Source: Actinacidiphila acididurans (GTDB lineage Bacteria > Actinomycetota > Actinomycetes > Streptomycetales > Streptomycetaceae). From it: a stretch of 64,000 nt of DNA. This document shows positions 1 through 9,099 of this stretch, piece by piece. Below the pieces are notes generated by a model that had not been told where the DNA came from, ran no database searches, and saw only the letters and a program-made list of their open reading frames with translations. A program made the translations under genes and the position numbers. Location of the stretch: positions 372,001-436,000 of the forward strand of contig NZ_JADKYB010000003.1 of the NCBI RefSeq assembly GCF_016918855.1, written 5' to 3'. Each line of letters opens with the position of its first letter. Positions within the stretch are counted from its first letter, which is position 1.

Positions 1-257
1 CTCACACGAGCGGATTCCGCCCGAGAGCCAACACGTACCAACGAGAACCGTCAAGATAAAACGCACGAGCAGGCGTCGCCGGTGGTGATTTGTGGGCGCT
101 CACGCCGGTGGCTACCAGGAAGTTGTGTGGTGAGAGCCGATCCTGTGGGGCGCATCGCCCGTCACTTGTGTGTGCGCGGACATCAACACGATGCACCAAC
201 TCCGAGACCGGGGCGGGTGAGGCGCCGCCCCGGATCCTGCGGCGCCGCCGGGCGGCG
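1..257. other. left edge, no gene seen
   Basis: No reading frame with convincing codon use or recognisable protein is visible on either strand. The stretch is slightly less GC-rich than its neighbours. It may hold the downstream region of the SnoaL-like gene or the end of something lying outside the window. Confidence 0.5.
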
Positions 258-725
258 TCAGGGGTTCGAGGGGCGGGTCTCGGTCCAGTCGACCAGCAGC
301 CGGCGCTCGGCGAAGAGCCAGCGGCCGTCGTCCTGCCTGGCGAAGGTGTCGAGGTAGCGGATGGCGGCGATCATCAAGGTGCGCAGGCCGTCCTCGGTCC
401 GGACGTGGTGGGCCAGGCAGTAGGTCTCCCCGGTGGCGGTGTCGCCGTCCAGGACGACCGTGGACTGGCCGTTGAAGTGGGTCGTCGCCTCGTAGGCGTT
501 GAGGGCGTCGAACACCGGGGCCAACGAGTCCCGGCCGCGCAGGTCCTGGGTCGGCTCGGGGGAGCGGCTGTCCATGTGGACGGCGAAGCGCGTGTCCTGC
601 GTGAAGAGCGCCATCTGGCCGGCGGCGTCCCGGCGGTCCGCGCAGTGCGCGTAGGCGTCGACCAGTTCGCGCAGGGCGAGCCGGTCGGCCGCTTCCTGCT
701 CCGATACGGCGGCGTGGGTGGCCAT
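258..725 (-). CDS. SnoaL-like (NTF2-fold) protein
   Basis: 155-residue protein of the SnoaL_4/nuclear transport factor 2 fold. The N-terminus (EQEAADRLALRELVDAYAHCADRRD) has the helix typical of this family, followed by LFTQDTRF, HFNGQSTVVLDGDTATGETYCLAHH and a C-terminal W-F-ER-L-VDW motif. Members are small cone-shaped barrels acting as isomerases, dehydratases, cyclases or ligand-binding proteins; the substrate cannot be told here. The ATG at 725 is chosen because GGAG lies a few bases upstream and the protein then has the usual length; the frame remains open much further upstream but with no family similarity. It is divergent from a TetR gene, which probably regulates it. Confidence 0.85.
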   Translation of the reverse strand: MATHAAVSEQEAADRLALRELVDAYAHCADRRDAAGQMALFTQDTRFAVHMDSRSPEPTQDLRGRDSLAPVFDALNAYEATTHFNGQSTVVLDGDTATGETYCLAHHVRTEDGLRTLMIAAIRYLDTFARQDDGRWLFAERRLLVDWTETRPSNP

Positions 726-781
726 GGTGTCTCCTTCGGGGGTGTGGGCCGGGGGCCCGGTCCGCAGCGGTCGATTTATTT

Positions 782-791
782 GACAGATGTC
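782..791. promoter_or_regulatory. dyad in SnoaL/TetR divergent region
   Basis: GACAGATGTC is an inverted repeat (GACA/TGTC, 2-base centre) in the locally AT-rich part of the divergent intergenic region; TTGACA at 780-785 overlaps it and resembles a -35 hexamer. It is a plausible TetR operator, but short. Confidence 0.35.
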
Positions 792-914
792 TAGGATGAT
801 AGTCGTAGCAGCAGGTGGTCGCGGTGCACCCGCCTCCGTGCTGCGGGGCACCACCCGGTCGCCGGGTTGCTCGGTCGCCGTGAGGCGAAGGACGCGAGGA
901 GAGGGAGGGCCCGC

Positions 915-1496
915 ATGGTGGACCCGAGGATCGTCCGGACCGAGCGCGCGGTGGAGGAGGCCGTACTCGCGCTCGCCGCCACCCGGCCCGTCTCCCGGAT
1001 CAGCGTCTCGGAACTCGCCGCGGCGGCCGGCGTCAGCCGCGCCACCTTCTACAACCGCTACGCCACTGTGCTGGACGCCCTCACCCGGGCGCTGCGCCGG
1101 GACCTGCGGGTCGGGTGGGAGGCGGACGTGCGGCGGCGGGCGGCGGGGGCTTGCGCGCAGGACGCACTCCGGCTGGCGAACGCGGCCGTCGTCGACCACG
1201 TCGAGCGCTTCCGCGCGGTCTACGCCGGCGCCCCTGAGGACGACGCGGGCGACCACGGGGTCTTCGAGGCGCTGACCGAGCACTTCATCGAGTACGCCCT
1301 GGACTTCATGCGGACCTCGGGCCACGCCCCGCCCGACGGGATCGACCGCCGGATCGTGGCCCGGTTCCTCGCTCACGGTCTGGCCGGGGCGCTGCGCGCC
1401 TGGCTGCGCGACGGCGGACCCGGCCGCGACGACCTGGTCGAGGCGCTCAGTTGCGTCGCCCCGCCGTGGTGGACCGGACGTCCGGGCCCCCGGTGA
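915..1496 (+). CDS. TetR-family transcriptional regulator
   Basis: 193 residues. N-terminal helix-turn-helix with the family signature ISVSELAAAAGVSRATFYNRYATVLDAL (about residues 28-57), followed by a variable all-helical ligand-binding domain. The ATG at 915 follows GAGGGAGG at the right distance, so it is preferred over an in-frame upstream start. Being transcribed away from the SnoaL-like gene across a 190-base gap, it most likely represses that gene and itself, with an unknown ligand. Confidence 0.9.
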   Translation: MVDPRIVRTERAVEEAVLALAATRPVSRISVSELAAAAGVSRATFYNRYATVLDALTRALRRDLRVGWEADVRRRAAGACAQDALRLANAAVVDHVERFRAVYAGAPEDDAGDHGVFEALTEHFIEYALDFMRTSGHAPPDGIDRRIVARFLAHGLAGALRAWLRDGGPGRDDLVEALSCVAPPWWTGRPGPR

Positions 1497-1561
1497 GCCG
1501 GGGCGCGGTGGCGGGCGACTGAGGCGGCCGGGCCGTCGCGGTGCCCTTCGCAGGCCCCGGT

Positions 1562-1588
1562 TGTCCCGGCTGTCCCGGCTGTCCCGGA
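1562..1588. repeat. 9-bp tandem repeat, three copies
   Basis: TGTCCCGGC is repeated twice perfectly and once with a final A in the 270-base gap between the TetR gene and the NTPase gene. No function is evident. Confidence 0.7.
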
Positions 1589-1766
1589 AGGGGCACGGAC
1601 CTGGGCCGTGACGCGGCCACGGCACGCAAGGATCCCGCCGGAGCCGAAGACGCCGCCCGCTTGCCGCCCGCGCCCGCCGTCTGCCGGGAGTCGCACCGGT
1701 GCGCCGGGCAGGGGTTCATGGCACCATATGTCCCTGCGTACACGGCGCTGAGGGGGGATCAGCACT

Positions 1767-3857
1767 ATGCCTGGCGCACCGTTACGACCACTGGGCATCC
1801 AGGCCATCGAGGACCTGGTGCACGACTGCTGGGAACGTCCGCGGGGCGGCCCGGGCCGCCGGCCGGGGCGGGAGCTGCCCGTCGTGGTGCTGCTGGGGCG
1901 GCACGGCAGCGGGAAGACCAGCGTGCTGGAGTACCTGGCGCACCGCGCCTCCACCGCGCCGGTGGCCGGGTTCGACTTCGCCTCGTACACCCTGCGCCCG
2001 TACGAGGTGGCCGCGCGGCTCGCCTTCCGGCTGTCGGTGAAGTCGCCGCACCAGCCGCCGCTGCACTTCCCGCGGCTGGCCCATGGGCTGGTCGCCGTCG
2101 ACCCCGGGCTGAGCCTGGACACCGGCAACCCCGAGCACGCCCGCCGCCAGCTCACCAAGGCCACGCGTGACGCGCGTCGACTCGAGGCGGGCCGGGCGCT
2201 GGACGCCCTGTCGGAAGGGGTGGGCCTGCTCAACGACTTCAACATCGTCCCGCTGCCCGGCATCGGCCTGCTGGCCGGTCTGCTGCTGCGCGGGCTGGGC
2301 CCGCGGGTGATCGGCGCCGTCTCCAAACCCGGCCTGGAGTGGTACGGGCGGCTCAGCGGACGCGAGCCGCTGGACACGCTGGCCGAGCTCAACCGGCGCA
2401 GCGCGAGCGACGACAGCGCCGACCGGGACTGGGTGGACGAGCTGCTGTGCGAGGCGTTCCTGTCCGACCTGCGCGCCGCCTACGACAGCCGGCCGCGCGG
2501 CAGCAGGGACCGCAACTGCCTGGTCGTGCTGGACAACATCGACCACGGCGGCGGCACCCGCTTCCTGCGGCTGCTGCTCAAGCTGCGCGAGTCCCTGGCG
2601 CTCACCGAGGGCGGCGACCCCGATCCGCTGCTGGTGGTGGCCAGCGCCTCGACCGCCCGCGCGGTGCCCGGCCCCTTCGACCCGGGCCCGGCCGGACTGC
2701 GGATCCGCACCACCGCGCAGGCCGGTTACTCCGACTGGCGGGCCGGCGTACCGCAGTCGCCCGCGGACTCGTCCTGGTGGTGGTACTCCGTCCAGCTGCC
2801 CGACCTGACGGCAAGTCAGATCACCCAGCTCGGGCGGGCGATCGCGCCGCGACTGCCGGAAGCCACCCCGCTGGTCCACCGGCTGACCTACGGGCACCCG
2901 TGGAGCGTGGTGCGGATGCAGCAGGCCGTGGCCCGGATGATCGACCGGCCGGACGCGGACACCGCGCTGCGCGGCATCCTGGACTCCGGGCCGGTGGACC
3001 GCGACCGGGACCGGACCCCCGCCGACCGGCTGACGCTGCGCCAGGAAGCGCTGCGCTACCTCTTCCAGAGCATGCCGCCCGAGCTGGTGCAGGGCCTGGT
3101 CACCTGCGCCGCCTCCCGCGACATGGACTCGGCCGTCAACTCGGCCCTGCTGGAGGGCTTCCCGGACCGGGTCCGGGAGACCCTGCTGGAGGAGACCGCA
3201 GAACGCCTGTGCCTGGTACCGCCGTTGTCGGAGGACGCCGGCACCCGCGGCGGCCGCGGCTCGGCCTACCTGCCCACCTCCGGCTTGAACGCCCACCCGC
3301 ATCCGCTGCCGCACTCGTCCGTCCTCCAGCCCTGGCTGTGGCAACTGCTGCTGCGGGAGCTGGCCGGCCGCGGCCCCGGCGACCCGTACCCCGACTGGGA
3401 CACCGCCCACCAGCGGCTGCACGACTGGCACGCGGCACGCGACGGCGACGACCTGGACACCCACTACCATCGGCTCGCCCTCGGCCGCGTCGAGGAGGTC
3501 GTCGCCCACCTCGACGCCTCGCTGCGCACCCTGCCCACCACGGCGTGGCTGTACGAGCTGTACGCGATCACGGCCGCCCCGATGCGCGACCCGGTGGACC
3601 TGACCATGACGGCCGCCGGCCGCGCCGACCGGCTCGCAGCCGAGCTCGCCCCGGACGGCTTCCGGCACAACCGCGCCCTGACGCTGCTGGTGACCGCCCT
3701 GTGGCTGGCGGTCGACCCGCGCAACCGGCTGCCGAGCGCGCAGCCGGAACTCAACTTCACCATCAGCGCCTCCTTCCGGGATCTGGCCCTGCACGCGGAC
3801 GCCAACGGCGCCGTACTGCGGTCCGAGGCCGCCCGCTACGAGGCCCGCCTGTCGTGA
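1767..3857 (+). CDS. P-loop NTPase (AAA/STAND-like), partner of downstream binding protein
   Basis: 696 residues. Walker A is GRHGSGKTS at 44-52 and the likely Walker B is CLVVLDNID at 251-259, followed by a LLVVASAS strand that would suit sensor 1. Between them residues 151-186 contain a glycine/leucine-rich segment (GIGLLAGLLLRGL) that might touch a membrane but is not a clean transmembrane helix. The C-terminal half is helical and resembles the winged-helix and repeat region of KAP- or STAND-type NTPases. No transporter or effector domain is recognised. The ATG at 1767 has a GGGGGG tract 10 bases upstream. The next gene starts 46 bases downstream in the same direction, suggesting one operon. 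Function unknown; a switch-like signalling ATPase is an inference. Confidence 0.75.
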   Translation: MPGAPLRPLGIQAIEDLVHDCWERPRGGPGRRPGRELPVVVLLGRHGSGKTSVLEYLAHRASTAPVAGFDFASYTLRPYEVAARLAFRLSVKSPHQPPLHFPRLAHGLVAVDPGLSLDTGNPEHARRQLTKATRDARRLEAGRALDALSEGVGLLNDFNIVPLPGIGLLAGLLLRGLGPRVIGAVSKPGLEWYGRLSGREPLDTLAELNRRSASDDSADRDWVDELLCEAFLSDLRAAYDSRPRGSRDRNCLVVLDNIDHGGGTRFLRLLLKLRESLALTEGGDPDPLLVVASASTARAVPGPFDPGPAGLRIRTTAQAGYSDWRAGVPQSPADSSWWWYSVQLPDLTASQITQLGRAIAPRLPEATPLVHRLTYGHPWSVVRMQQAVARMIDRPDADTALRGILDSGPVDRDRDRTPADRLTLRQEALRYLFQSMPPELVQGLVTCAASRDMDSAVNSALLEGFPDRVRETLLEETAERLCLVPPLSEDAGTRGGRGSAYLPTSGLNAHPHPLPHSSVLQPWLWQLLLRELAGRGPGDPYPDWDTAHQRLHDWHAARDGDDLDTHYHRLALGRVEEVVAHLDASLRTLPTTAWLYELYAITAAPMRDPVDLTMTAAGRADRLAAELAPDGFRHNRALTLLVTALWLAVDPRNRLPSAQPELNFTISASFRDLALHADANGAVLRSEAARYEARLS

Positions 3858-3903
3858 GCGCCGCCGGCGCCGCGGGCGCCGCCGAGGAGCTGGAGGTACC
3901 GCG

Positions 3904-5421
3904 ATGACGTCGCACGTCCCCACCCCGTCGGGCACCTGGGACCCGCCGCGCCGCTGGTGGCGCGGCTGGCGCGGGATCACCGCGCTGGTGGCCGCCCTGC
4001 TGCTGATCGGCTCCGGCGTGTACTGGCTGACCCGGCCGGCCGGCGACCGGTGCGCCGACGGCGTGGCCAAGGAAGGCACCGGCCGGGCCTGCGTCGGCCT
4101 GACCGACGGCTCGTACCCCTTCACCCACGACCTCGACGGCGTTTTCGCGCGCATCCACAAGGAGAACGACAGGGTCGCCCAGCAGGCTGCCGCGCCGAAC
4201 GGCACCCCCTGGGTCGGCGTGGTCTACCTGATGTCGATGGTCGCCGGCGGGTCCGGCAACACCTACAGCCAGGACACCATCCGGCACGAGCTGGAAGGGG
4301 CCTACGTCGCCCAGCAGTTGGCGAACCGCGGCTCCACCGTGCACATCCGGCTCTTCCTCGCCCACACCGGCGACGACCAGGCCCAGCGGGACTTCACGCT
4401 CGCCCAGCTGGCCGCCCACCGGGACGAGGACCGGATCGTGGCCGCCGTGGGCCTGGGCACCAGCACCAGCGCCACCCGGGCCACCATCCAGCGGCTCACC
4501 GGCACCCTGCACATCGCCGCCTTCGGTTCGGTGCTCACCGCCGACGACCTGGCGGGGATCGCCGGGCTGGTCCGGGTCGCCCCGCCCAACTCCGACGAGG
4601 CGGCCGCCGCCGCGAAGTACCTGCTGCACGACCGGAAGAAGCCCCGGGTGCTGGTGATCGAGGACACCCGGGCCGACGACCTCTACACCAAGACGCTCGC
4701 CGACCACTTCCTGTCCGCCTATCCCAAGAGCCTGCTGGCGGGCCCGATCATGACCTACGACTCGGCCAAGAGCGCGGTGGCCACGTACTTCGGCCAGCAG
4801 ATGGCCACCTTGTGCCTGGAGCATCCCGACGTCATCTACTACGCCGGCCGCGGCGTGGACCTGGCCTCCCTGCTCACCCCGCTGTCCTCCCGCATCTGCG
4901 ACCAGACCACCGTGCGGGTCGTCTCCGGCGACGACATCTCCCAGGTCGCCCAGTCCCCGAACGCCGACCAGGTCAAGAAGGCGCTGAGGTTCGGGCGGAT
5001 CGAGCTGGTCTTCACCGGCCTCGCCCACCCCGGCGCCTGGAGCGTGCGCCCGCAGGCGTTCCAGCGCAGTGCCATCGCGCCCTTCCAGAAGGGCGGCGAA
5101 TTCCTCGCCGACTTCCCCGGCGAGCTGCTCGACGACGGCCAGGCGATCATGGGCTACGACGCCATGAACACCGCGCGCGCCGCCATCACCGCCGCCGCGG
5201 CCGGCGGCTCACGCATGACCGGCGACGCCGTCATCCAGATGCAGTCCCTGCTCTACGGCGCCAAGGCCGTGCCCGGGGCCAGCGGCACGATCTTCCTCGA
5301 CAACTCCGCGAACCCCGGCGCTCCGCGCAACAAGGCCATCCCCATAGTGGAGTTCGCCCCGGACGGCTCGACCTCCACCCTCGCGGTCTCCTCCAGCGCC
5401 GGCACGCCCCCGGACGCCTGA
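3904..5421 (+). CDS. membrane-anchored type-1 periplasmic-binding-fold protein
   Basis: 505 residues. A short cytoplasmic arginine/tryptophan-rich tail is followed by one transmembrane helix at about 24-42 and an extracytoplasmic domain with the two-lobed receptor ligand-binding fold (GVVYLMSM, IVAAVGLGTSTSAT, RVLVIEDTRADDLYTKTLADHF). There is no lipobox, so this is a type II anchored protein rather than a lipoprotein. Such domains normally bind small ligands for ABC importers or receptors, but no permease or transport ATPase lies nearby; the only partner is the preceding P-loop NTPase. GGAG precedes the ATG. Inference: an extracellular sensor that signals to the NTPase. Confidence 0.75.
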   Translation: MTSHVPTPSGTWDPPRRWWRGWRGITALVAALLLIGSGVYWLTRPAGDRCADGVAKEGTGRACVGLTDGSYPFTHDLDGVFARIHKENDRVAQQAAAPNGTPWVGVVYLMSMVAGGSGNTYSQDTIRHELEGAYVAQQLANRGSTVHIRLFLAHTGDDQAQRDFTLAQLAAHRDEDRIVAAVGLGTSTSATRATIQRLTGTLHIAAFGSVLTADDLAGIAGLVRVAPPNSDEAAAAAKYLLHDRKKPRVLVIEDTRADDLYTKTLADHFLSAYPKSLLAGPIMTYDSAKSAVATYFGQQMATLCLEHPDVIYYAGRGVDLASLLTPLSSRICDQTTVRVVSGDDISQVAQSPNADQVKKALRFGRIELVFTGLAHPGAWSVRPQAFQRSAIAPFQKGGEFLADFPGELLDDGQAIMGYDAMNTARAAITAAAAGGSRMTGDAVIQMQSLLYGAKAVPGASGTIFLDNSANPGAPRNKAIPIVEFAPDGSTSTLAVSSSAGTPPDA

Positions 5422-5447
5422 GGGGCACCAGGGGTACGAGGGGTACG
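5421..5447. repeat. 9-bp degenerate tandem repeat
   Basis: Three units (AGGGGCACC, AGGGGTACG, AGGGGTACG) begin at the last base of the preceding stop codon. The next 130 bases contain an AT-rich patch (5515-5575) that probably holds the promoter of the SulP gene. Confidence 0.6.
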
Positions 5448-5649
5448 GGGGCGGTCGGAAGCGAAGGGGGCACGTCGGGACGGCGCGCCCGGAGCGCAGG
5501 ACCCTTGTGTTCGAAATTTGCGAATACTTTACGACACCTTGGCTATTTTTTGATCTTTCACCGGAAGGTAATGATCCGGCAAAGTGCGGGAGTGTGCGCA
5601 GACCGCGCGCCCGTCCGTGTCCGACCTTCCGAGCGCAAGGAATCCCCGC

Positions 5650-7158
5650 ATGCGCCCTGTGCGATCGTCACGATCCGCCCCCGGAAACCGCGGCCCCGCC
5701 CTCCCCGTCACCTTGCGCGCCGATGTGCTCGCCTCCTTCGTCGTCTTCCTGGTCGCCCTGCCGCTGTGCGTGGGCATCGCCGTCGCCTCCGGTGTGCCGG
5801 CCGAACTCGGCCTGGTCACCGGCATCGTCGGCGGCCTCGTGGTCGGAGTCCTCCCCGGCAGCAGCCTTCAGGTCAGCGGCCCGGCGGCCGGACTGACCGT
5901 CCTCGTCCACGAAGCGGTCGACACCTACGGACTGGCCGCGCTCGGCGCGGTCACCGTGCTGGCCGGCCTGCTCCAGATCGGGCTCGGCCTGCTGCACCTG
6001 GGCCGCTGGTTCCGGGCCATCTCCCTCGCCGTCGTCCAGGGCATGCTCGCCGGCATCGGCCTGGTCATCGTCCTCGGCCAGGTGTACGCGCTCGCCGACA
6101 CCGCCCAGCCGTCCGGGGGCGTGCGCAAGATCGCCGAACTCCCCTCGCTGGCCCGCTCGGTGGCCTCCGGCGGCGCCCCGCTCACCGCCTTCCTGGTCGG
6201 GGCCGGCACCATCGCCGTCCTCGTGCTGTGGCCCAGGCTGCCCGGTCGCTTCCGGGTGGTGCCGGCGCCGCTGGCGGCAGTGGCGCTGAGCACGGCCGTG
6301 GTGGCCGTAGGCGACCTGAACGTGGCCAAGGTGCGGGTCAGCGGGCTGCTGGACGCCGTGGACGTCCCCGGCACCGCGGCCTTCGGCGCGCTCGGCGGCC
6401 TCGCCGCGGTCGGCACCGTCCTCGCCTTCGCCCTGATCGCCTCCGCGGAGAGCCTGTTCAGCGCGGCCGCCGTGGACCGGATGCACGACGGGCCGCGGAC
6501 CGACTACGACAAGGAACTGCTCGCCCAAGGCGTCGGCAACACCGTCAGCGGCGCGCTCGGCGCCCTCCCGCTCACCGCCGTCATCGTCCGCAGCGCCGCC
6601 AACGTCCAGGCGGGCGCCCGTACCTCCGCCTCCCGCGTGCTGCACGGCGTATGGCTGCTGCTCTTCGCCGCGCTGCTGCCGGGCGTGCTGTCGGTCATCC
6701 CGCTCACCGCCCTGGCCGGCGTCCTGGTGCACGCCGGCGGCAAGCTGATCCCGGTCAAGGACCTGGCGCCGCTGTGGCGCGAGCACCGCGGCGAGGCGCT
6801 GGTGCTGGCCGCCACGGCGACCTGCGTCCTGGTGACGAACCTCTTCGAAGGCGTCCTGTTCGGCCTGCTGCTGTCGGTGGTGAAGACCGCCTGGGACACC
6901 TCGCGCCTGCACATCGAGGTCCACACCCTCACCGGCGGGCGTCTGCTGGCCACCGTCACCGGCAACGCGACCTTCCTGCGGCTGCCCCGCATCCTCGAGC
7001 AGCTCGAAAGCCTGCCCAGGGACCGGCCCATCGAGCTCGACCTGACCGGGTTGCGCCACCTCGACCACGCCTGCCGCACCGCTCTCGACGGCTGGGCGGC
7101 CCGCCACTCCGTGTCCGGCACCGAACCGGTACGGGTCCGGTTGCCCACCGCCTTGTGA
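5650..7158 (+). CDS. SulP-family inorganic anion transporter with STAS domain
   Basis: 502 residues. About ten to twelve hydrophobic helices; the first pair contains SFVVFLVALPLCVGIAVASGVP and the conserved SulP segment GSSLQVSGPAAGLT. A short cytoplasmic STAS domain closes the protein (IELDLTGLRHLDHACRTALDGW). Family members carry sulfate, bicarbonate or other anions across the cytoplasmic membrane. In this branch the transporter is often associated with a carbonic anhydrase, but none is fused or adjacent here, so the substrate is open. The ATG at 5650 follows AAGGA; an in-frame ATG lies 22 codons upstream but lacks a ribosome site. A single-gene unit. Confidence 0.9.
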   Translation: MRPVRSSRSAPGNRGPALPVTLRADVLASFVVFLVALPLCVGIAVASGVPAELGLVTGIVGGLVVGVLPGSSLQVSGPAAGLTVLVHEAVDTYGLAALGAVTVLAGLLQIGLGLLHLGRWFRAISLAVVQGMLAGIGLVIVLGQVYALADTAQPSGGVRKIAELPSLARSVASGGAPLTAFLVGAGTIAVLVLWPRLPGRFRVVPAPLAAVALSTAVVAVGDLNVAKVRVSGLLDAVDVPGTAAFGALGGLAAVGTVLAFALIASAESLFSAAAVDRMHDGPRTDYDKELLAQGVGNTVSGALGALPLTAVIVRSAANVQAGARTSASRVLHGVWLLLFAALLPGVLSVIPLTALAGVLVHAGGKLIPVKDLAPLWREHRGEALVLAATATCVLVTNLFEGVLFGLLLSVVKTAWDTSRLHIEVHTLTGGRLLATVTGNATFLRLPRILEQLESLPRDRPIELDLTGLRHLDHACRTALDGWAARHSVSGTEPVRVRLPTAL

Positions 7159-7236
7159 GGCGCCCCGGCCCCCGCGTTGTCCCCGCGTCGTCCCCGGGCT
7201 GTCTCCTGTCGCTCTCCTGCCGGTCTCTCTGCTGGA

Positions 7237-7254
7237 TGTAACAGCTGCTACATT
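7237..7254 (+). promoter_or_regulatory. palindrome over -10 of a leaderless promoter
   Basis: TGTAACAGCTGCTACA (7237-7252) is a 16-base inverted repeat with one mismatched pair. It overlaps TACATT (7249-7254), which sits 7 bases before the GTG of the ChrB-like gene and could be its -10 box, so the transcript would begin at the start codon. The palindrome is well placed for a repressor. Confidence 0.55.
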
Positions 7255-7261
7255 CGGAACT

Positions 7262-7822
7262 GTGGCAACCGAATCCGTCCGCTGGCTGGTCCTGCTGGTC
7301 AAACTGCCCCCGGAGCCGTCCCGGCACCGGGTGGCGGTCTGGCGCGAGCTGCGCAGGGTGGGCGCGCTCTCCCTCGGGCAGGGGGTGTGGGCGGTGCCCG
7401 ACGTGCCGGTCTTCGCCGAGGGCGTCCGCCGAGCGCTGGAGCTGACGGAACGCGCGCAGGGCGAGGCCGTGACGCTTGCGGCGCAGGGGCGCGAGCAGGC
7501 CGACGCCGAGCGGTTCGAGGCGATGTTCACCGCCGCCCGGCGCGCGGACTGGGCCGAATTCCTCGCCGACTGCGGCAAGTTCGAGGCCGAGCTCGCCAAG
7601 GAGATCCGGCAGGCCAAGTTCACGCTGGCCGAGCTGGAGGAGGAGGAACAGAGCCTGGAGCGGCTGCGCCGCTGGCACCGGGACCTGACCGCACGGGACG
7701 TCTTCGGCTCGCCCGAACGCGCCACGGCGGGCACCCGCCTCAAGGAGTGCGCGCAGGCCTGCGAGGACTACGCGGAGCGGGTCTTCGCCGCGCTGCATGC
7801 AGCCGGACCGGAGCAGCCGTGA
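7262..7822 (+). CDS. ChrB N-terminal-domain protein
   Basis: 186 residues resembling the N-terminal domain of the chromate-resistance regulator ChrB: WLVLLVKLPPEPSRHRVAVWRELRRVGALSLGQGVWAVPD at the start, then a long charged helical part (EFLADCGKFEAELAKEI, LAELEEEEQSLERLRRWH). The catalytic-like C-terminal part of full-length ChrB is absent. Family members are thought to sense or handle chromate or related stress; many streptomycete copies lie beside an MFS exporter, as here. The start is a GTG with no Shine-Dalgarno sequence, seven bases after a -10-like hexamer, so translation is probably leaderless. Its stop overlaps the GTG of the next gene. Confidence 0.8.
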   Translation: MATESVRWLVLLVKLPPEPSRHRVAVWRELRRVGALSLGQGVWAVPDVPVFAEGVRRALELTERAQGEAVTLAAQGREQADAERFEAMFTAARRADWAEFLADCGKFEAELAKEIRQAKFTLAELEEEEQSLERLRRWHRDLTARDVFGSPERATAGTRLKECAQACEDYAERVFAALHAAGPEQP

Positions 7823-9099
7823 GCGGCGACCGTACGACAGGGGCGCGGGGCGCCGCGGGCACGCCGGGCCCGCGGCCGCAGGAGTCGCCCACCGCGGCCA
7901 CCGGTGAACCGCGGCCCACCCGCGCCCTCCGGCGCCGGATGTGGCCCCTGTACGCCGCCGGATTCACCACCGCCTTCGGCGCCCACGGCGTGGCCGCCAG
8001 CCTCGGCAGCGCGACCCCCGACGCGGTGACCTCGCTGCTCACCCTCGGCGCCCTGCTGGCCCTCTACGACGGCGCCGAAGTGCTGCTCAAGCCGGTGTTC
8101 GGGTCGCTGGCCGACCGGATAGGCGCCCGGCCGGTGCTGCTCGGCGGGCTCGTCGCGTTCGCCGCCGCCTCGGCGGTGTACGCGCTCGCCGGCAGTTCCG
8201 GCTGGCTGTGGGCGGCGCGCCTGGGCCAGGGCGCCGCCGCCTCCGCGTTCTCCCCCTCGGCGTCCGCGCTGGTGGCCCGGCTCAACCCGGCCGCCAAGCG
8301 CGGCCGCGCCTTCGGCAGCTACGGCTTCTACAAGTCCATCGGCTACACCCTCGGCCCCCTGCTCGGCGGCGTCCTGGTGTGGGGCGGCGGCCTGCGGCTG
8401 CTGTTCACGGTGATGGCCGTGCTCGCCGCAGTGGTGGCGGCCTGGGCGGCGCTCGCCGTACCCGCGGTGCCGCCGCTGCCCCGGGCCCGGCAGACCGTCG
8501 TCGACCTCGCCCGCCGGCTCGCCGATCCGCGCTTCCTCACCCCCACCGCGGCGCTCGCCGGGGCCACGGCCGCGCTCTCCGCGGGCGTCGGCTTCCTGCC
8601 GGTCTCCGGGAGGGCGGCGGGGCTGGGCACCGTCGCGACCGGCACCGCCGTGTCGGTCCTCGCCGCCTGCGCCGCGGTGACGCAGCCGCGGGCCGGACGC
8701 GCCCTGGACACCGGGCGGATCACCGTACGGACCGGACTCGCCGCCGGACTGCTGCTCGCCGCCGCCGGCCTGGCCTGCGCGATGCTCCCGGGCCTGGCCG
8801 GAGTGCTGATCGGCGCGGCCCTGACCGGCACGGGCACCGGCCTGATCACCCCGCTCGGCTTCGCTGCCCTGGCCGGCTCCGCGCCCGAGGGACGCCTCGG
8901 CCAGACCATGGGCGCCGCCGAACTCGGCCGGGAACTCGGCGACGCCGGCGGCCCCCTGCTCGTCGGCGCCGTGGCCGCGGCCGCCACCCTCACCTACGGC
9001 TACGCCGCCCTCGCCCTGGTCCTCGCCGCGGGCCCGCTCGCGGTCGGGATCGCCCGCCGCGGACACCGGCCCCCGGGCGCGGAGCACACGGCCGGGTAG
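7819..9099 (+). CDS. MFS transporter coupled to ChrB-like gene
   Basis: 426 residues with about twelve hydrophobic segments, a cytoplasmic polar N-terminus of roughly 40 residues and the MFS loop motif FGSLADRIGARPVLLGG between helices 2 and 3. The GTG start is inside GTGA, overlapping the stop of the ChrB-like gene, so the two are translationally coupled. The likely role is proton-driven export of a toxic anion or small molecule sensed by the ChrB-like protein. The family alone does not define the substrate. Confidence 0.85.
   Translation: MSGDRTTGARGAAGTPGPRPQESPTAATGEPRPTRALRRRMWPLYAAGFTTAFGAHGVAASLGSATPDAVTSLLTLGALLALYDGAEVLLKPVFGSLADRIGARPVLLGGLVAFAAASAVYALAGSSGWLWAARLGQGAAASAFSPSASALVARLNPAAKRGRAFGSYGFYKSIGYTLGPLLGGVLVWGGGLRLLFTVMAVLAAVVAAWAALAVPAVPPLPRARQTVVDLARRLADPRFLTPTAALAGATAALSAGVGFLPVSGRAAGLGTVATGTAVSVLAACAAVTQPRAGRALDTGRITVRTGLAAGLLLAAAGLACAMLPGLAGVLIGAALTGTGTGLITPLGFAALAGSAPEGRLGQTMGAAELGRELGDAGGPLLVGAVAAAATLTYGYAALALVLAAGPLAVGIARRGHRPPGAEHTAG

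Noticed and set aside
84..199. Possible frame on the minus strand at the left edge ending YVLALGRNPLV
   Set aside because: No recognisable homology, no ribosome site and poor codon use.
5421..5649. Tandem AGGGGTACG repeats as a CRISPR-like or phase-variable element
   Set aside because: Three short degenerate units only, no spacers.
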